Shown piece by piece: positions 34,965-37,138 of a DNA stretch of 37,138 nt. Position 1 is the first letter of the stretch; the number at the start of each line of letters is the position of its first letter. The notes beneath the pieces were generated by a model. That model was given only the letters and a program-made list of their open reading frames with translations. It had not been told where the DNA came from and searched no databases. Origin of the DNA: Bordetella parapertussis. Its GTDB lineage: Bacteria; Pseudomonadota; Gammaproteobacteria; Burkholderiales; SG8-41. The DNA lies in the NCBI GenBank assembly GCA_945861275.1, contig CAMATZ010000055.1, positions 1 through 37,138 of the forward strand, in the 5' to 3' direction. Both the position numbers and the translations under genes were made by a program.

Positions 34965-37087
34965 CGGGCACAGGCGGCGTGCCGCTGCTGGTGGAATTGT
35001 TTACCGAAGAATTGCCGCCCAAGGGGCTGCAACGCCTGGGGGAGGCGTTCGCCCACGGGCTGCGCGATGAGCTTGCGGCGAGTGGGCTGCTGGCGGCGAA
35101 TTGCACCACAGAAGTTTTTGCCACGCCACGGCGGCTGGCGGCATGCTTGTCGCATGTGTTGGGTAAAGCGCCGGATCGCCAAACCGAAGAACGGCTGCTG
35201 CCGGAAAAAGTCGGCCTAGATGCCGCCGGCAAGCCCACCGCTGCACTGCTGAAAAAACTCGCTACTTTGGGCTGCGACGAAAGCGCGGTGTCCGCCATCA
35301 AAAAAGCGAGCGACGGCAAGCTGGTGATGCTGTTCCTGCCGCAGCTGGCCGCAGGGCTTACCTTGCAAGCAGGCCTGCTGGCCGCACTGGCAAAAGCCAT
35401 CGCGCGTTTGCCGATGCTAAAGGTGATGAGTTACCAATTGCCCAATAGTACCGAGACCGTCAAGTTCGTGCGGCCCGCGCACGGGCTGGTGGCGTTGCAC
35501 GGCGCGGATGTTATTGCGGTGCAGGCACTGGGTCTTGCTGCCGGACGCACCACACACGGCCATCGTTTTCTGGGCGCGCGTGACATTGCATTAAAAACCG
35601 CCGGCGAGTATGAGGCCCGGCTCCTGAGCGACGGCAAAGTGATCGCCAGCTTTAATGCACGCCGCGCCGCAATTGATGCTCAACTCAAGGCCAGGGCGGC
35701 TGAACTGGGTTGTGCGCTGGGTGAATACGCAGCGCTGCTGGATGAAGTGACGGCGCTGGTGGAGTGGCCGGTGGTTTACGTGGCGGGGTTCGATGCCGAG
35801 TTTTTGTCGGTGCCGCAGGAATGCCTGATACTCACCATGCGCACCAACCAGAAATATTTTCCGCTGTTCGATCAAGCGGGCAAGTTGACCGAGCGTTTTC
35901 TGGTGGTGAGTAATATGGCTGTCGCCGACCCCAGGAACATCATCGAAGGCAACCAGCGCGTGGTGCGCCCGCGGCTGGCCGACGCGCGATTTTTTTATGA
36001 CCAGGATCGCAAGCTGCGGTTGGAATCGCGCGTGCCGGGCTTGAGCAAGGTGGTGTATCACAACCAGCTTGGCAGTCAGCTTGAGCGGGTGCAGCGCATC
36101 CAGTTGCTCTCCGGCAGAATCGCGCGCCTGATCGGCGCCGATCCGCTGCTCGCGGAGCGCGCGGCATGGCTCGCCAAAGCCGATTTGCTGACCGGCATGG
36201 TGGGTGAATTTCCCGAATTGCAAGGCATTATGGGGCGCTACTACGCGCAGCATGACGGTGAGCCGGCGCTGGTAGCGGACGCCATCGCGGAACATTATCT
36301 GCCGCGCTTTGCGGGTGACCAGTTGCCCGCAAGCACGGTGGCGTGTTGCGTTGCGCTGGCCGACAAGCTGGACACCTTGATCGGCATCTTTGGGGTGGGC
36401 GCGATTCCCACCGGTGATAAAGACCCGTTCGCGCTGCGGCGTCACGCGCTGGGGGTGATACGCATACTTGCGGAACGCAAACTACCGCTCAACGTGAGTG
36501 ACCTGCTCACGCTTGCGCGCGAGACTTTCCCCCCGGGAGTGTTGCCGGAGAGCGACGGCAGTCCGCTTACGAGTTGCGCCAGGGCCGCGACGTTTGTGAT
36601 GGAACGCGCCAAAAGTTATCTGCGCGATCTGGGCTATGCCGTGCTGGAGGTCGAATCCGTGCTCGACCTGTCGCCCAGGCCGTTCGAGTATGTGAGCCGG
36701 CTCGACGCGGCACGTCAATTCCTTGCCTTGCCCGAATCTGCCGGACTTGCCGAGGCCGACAAGCGCATACGCAATATATTGAGCAAATCAGGCGGCGCCT
36801 CGATGGGGGCCCGGGCAGACGCAACCAGGCTCGTGGAAGACGAAGAAAAACAATTACTTGCCACAACACACCAGTTGCGCGCCCAGATCGAACCGTTGCT
36901 GCAACAGGGGAAATTCGGCGCAGCGCTGCTGCTTACCGCACAGCTGCATCAACCGGTGACACTATTTTTCGACAAGGTGATGGTCAATGCCGAAGACCCG
37001 GCCTTGCGCAACAACCGCTTTGCGCTGTTGCACGAGGTCGCGAATCTCACTAACCGTGTGGTCAACATCTCCAAACTCGCCACATGA
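34961..37087 (+). CDS. glyS: Glycyl-tRNA synthetase beta subunit
   Basis: Large subunit that binds tRNA-Gly and supports the alpha subunit. The 708-residue protein, the usual length, contains [80 protein letters not shown] and the HD-like [16 protein letters not shown], ending in a DALR-like anticodon domain (about 590-705). It starts with GTG at 34961 in the overlap with glyQ and ends overlapping gmhB by 4 bases. The segment [11 protein letters not shown] (36840-36870) contains a partial copy of the AT-rich motif. Confidence 0.97.
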   Translation: MTGTGGVPLLVELFTEELPPKGLQRLGEAFAHGLRDELAASGLLAANCTTEVFATPRRLAACLSHVLGKAPDRQTEERLLPEKVGLDAAGKPTAALLKKLATLGCDESAVSAIKKASDGKLVMLFLPQLAAGLTLQAGLLAALAKAIARLPMLKVMSYQLPNSTETVKFVRPAHGLVALHGADVIAVQALGLAAGRTTHGHRFLGARDIALKTAGEYEARLLSDGKVIASFNARRAAIDAQLKARAAELGCALGEYAALLDEVTALVEWPVVYVAGFDAEFLSVPQECLILTMRTNQKYFPLFDQAGKLTERFLVVSNMAVADPRNIIEGNQRVVRPRLADARFFYDQDRKLRLESRVPGLSKVVYHNQLGSQLERVQRIQLLSGRIARLIGADPLLAERAAWLAKADLLTGMVGEFPELQGIMGRYYAQHDGEPALVADAIAEHYLPRFAGDQLPASTVACCVALADKLDTLIGIFGVGAIPTGDKDPFALRRHALGVIRILAERKLPLNVSDLLTLARETFPPGVLPESDGSPLTSCARAATFVMERAKSYLRDLGYAVLEVESVLDLSPRPFEYVSRLDAARQFLALPESAGLAEADKRIRNILSKSGGASMGARADATRLVEDEEKQLLATTHQLRAQIEPLLQQGKFGAALLLTAQLHQPVTLFFDKVMVNAEDPALRNNRFALLHEVANLTNRVVNISKLAT

Positions 37088-37138
37088 AACTGATCATTCT
37101 GGATCGCGATGGCGTCATCAACCACGACAGCGCCAACT
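37084..37138 (+). CDS. gmhB: D-glycero-D-manno-heptose 1,7-bisphosphate 7-phosphatase (5' part)
   Basis: Eighteen codons are visible from the ATG at 37084 before the window ends: [18 protein letters not shown]. The HAD nucleophile motif LDRDGVIN at the extreme N-terminus is characteristic of GmhB, which makes heptose for lipopolysaccharide, and gmhB often follows glyS in betaproteobacteria. The rest is outside the window, so the call rests on the motif and the position. It overlaps the glyS stop as ATGA. Confidence 0.85.
   Translation, partial: MKLIILDRDGVINHDSAN

Overview
This is a 37 kb stretch of a GC-rich bacterial chromosome, most likely from a betaproteobacterium (Nitrosomonadales/Burkholderiales-like; inferred from gene order and protein character, not from a database search). 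The content is almost all core metabolism and cell maintenance: translation (tyrS, rplM, rpsI, glyQS, tRNA-Met), arginine and tryptophan synthesis, ubiquinone synthesis, cell-wall recycling and remodelling, Fe-S assembly and tRNA modification. Coq7- and UbiH-type hydroxylases point to a ubiquinone-using, oxygen-respiring Gram-negative cell. The left edge clips the start of a probable IS1595-type transposase, the only mobile-element gene seen.

Layout. (1) 1-2.7 kb, minus strand: transposase fragment, LVIVD beta-propeller protein, tyrS. (2) 2.8-5.3 kb, plus strand: M23 endopeptidase and anmK. (3) 5.4-9.1 kb, minus strand: rplM-rpsI from a strong sigma70-like promoter, a terminator, then argC, a coiled-coil membrane protein, bactofilin and erpA, ending at a bidirectional terminator. 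(4) 9.3-10.5 kb, plus strand: a YdcF-like membrane protein and an OsmC protein, followed by a recent 120-bp tandem duplication of the osmC 3' end. (5) 10.7-20.5 kb, mostly minus strand: rpe-gph-trpE and, separated from it by 3.8 kb, trpG-trpD-trpC-coq7. The separating segment holds a TPR protein and an L,D-transpeptidase that overlap and share an NTF2-like domain, plus a lone flavin-dependent monooxygenase on the plus strand. (6) 20.5-23.0 kb, plus strand: apaG, mltA with an unusual 3' tail, and a small secreted protein, with a 39-codon membrane ORF on the opposite strand. (7) 23.1-28.2 kb, minus strand: TonB-like protein, dsbC, UbiH-type hydroxylase, tRNA-Met with its promoter, and a MASE1 histidine kinase/FixJ response regulator pair. 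(8) 28.3 kb to the end, plus strand: a secreted protein, miaB-phoH-ybeY-corC-lnt, a CGCAA-rich repeat, then glyQ-glyS-gmhB (gmhB cut by the window end). Many neighbours overlap by 4 or 8 bases (trpC/coq7, gph/trpE, phoH/ybeY, corC/lnt, glyQ/glyS, glyS/gmhB), which suggests translational coupling.

I see no phage, CRISPR array, toxin-antitoxin or obvious defence system. The signals most worth a second look are a dispersed AT-rich motif around TTGTTTTT that recurs with 16-base exact matches in genes and at gene borders, the layered duplication at the osmC tail, an mltA frame that runs through two hairpins, and the split trp cluster. No intergenic gap exceeds 300 bases.
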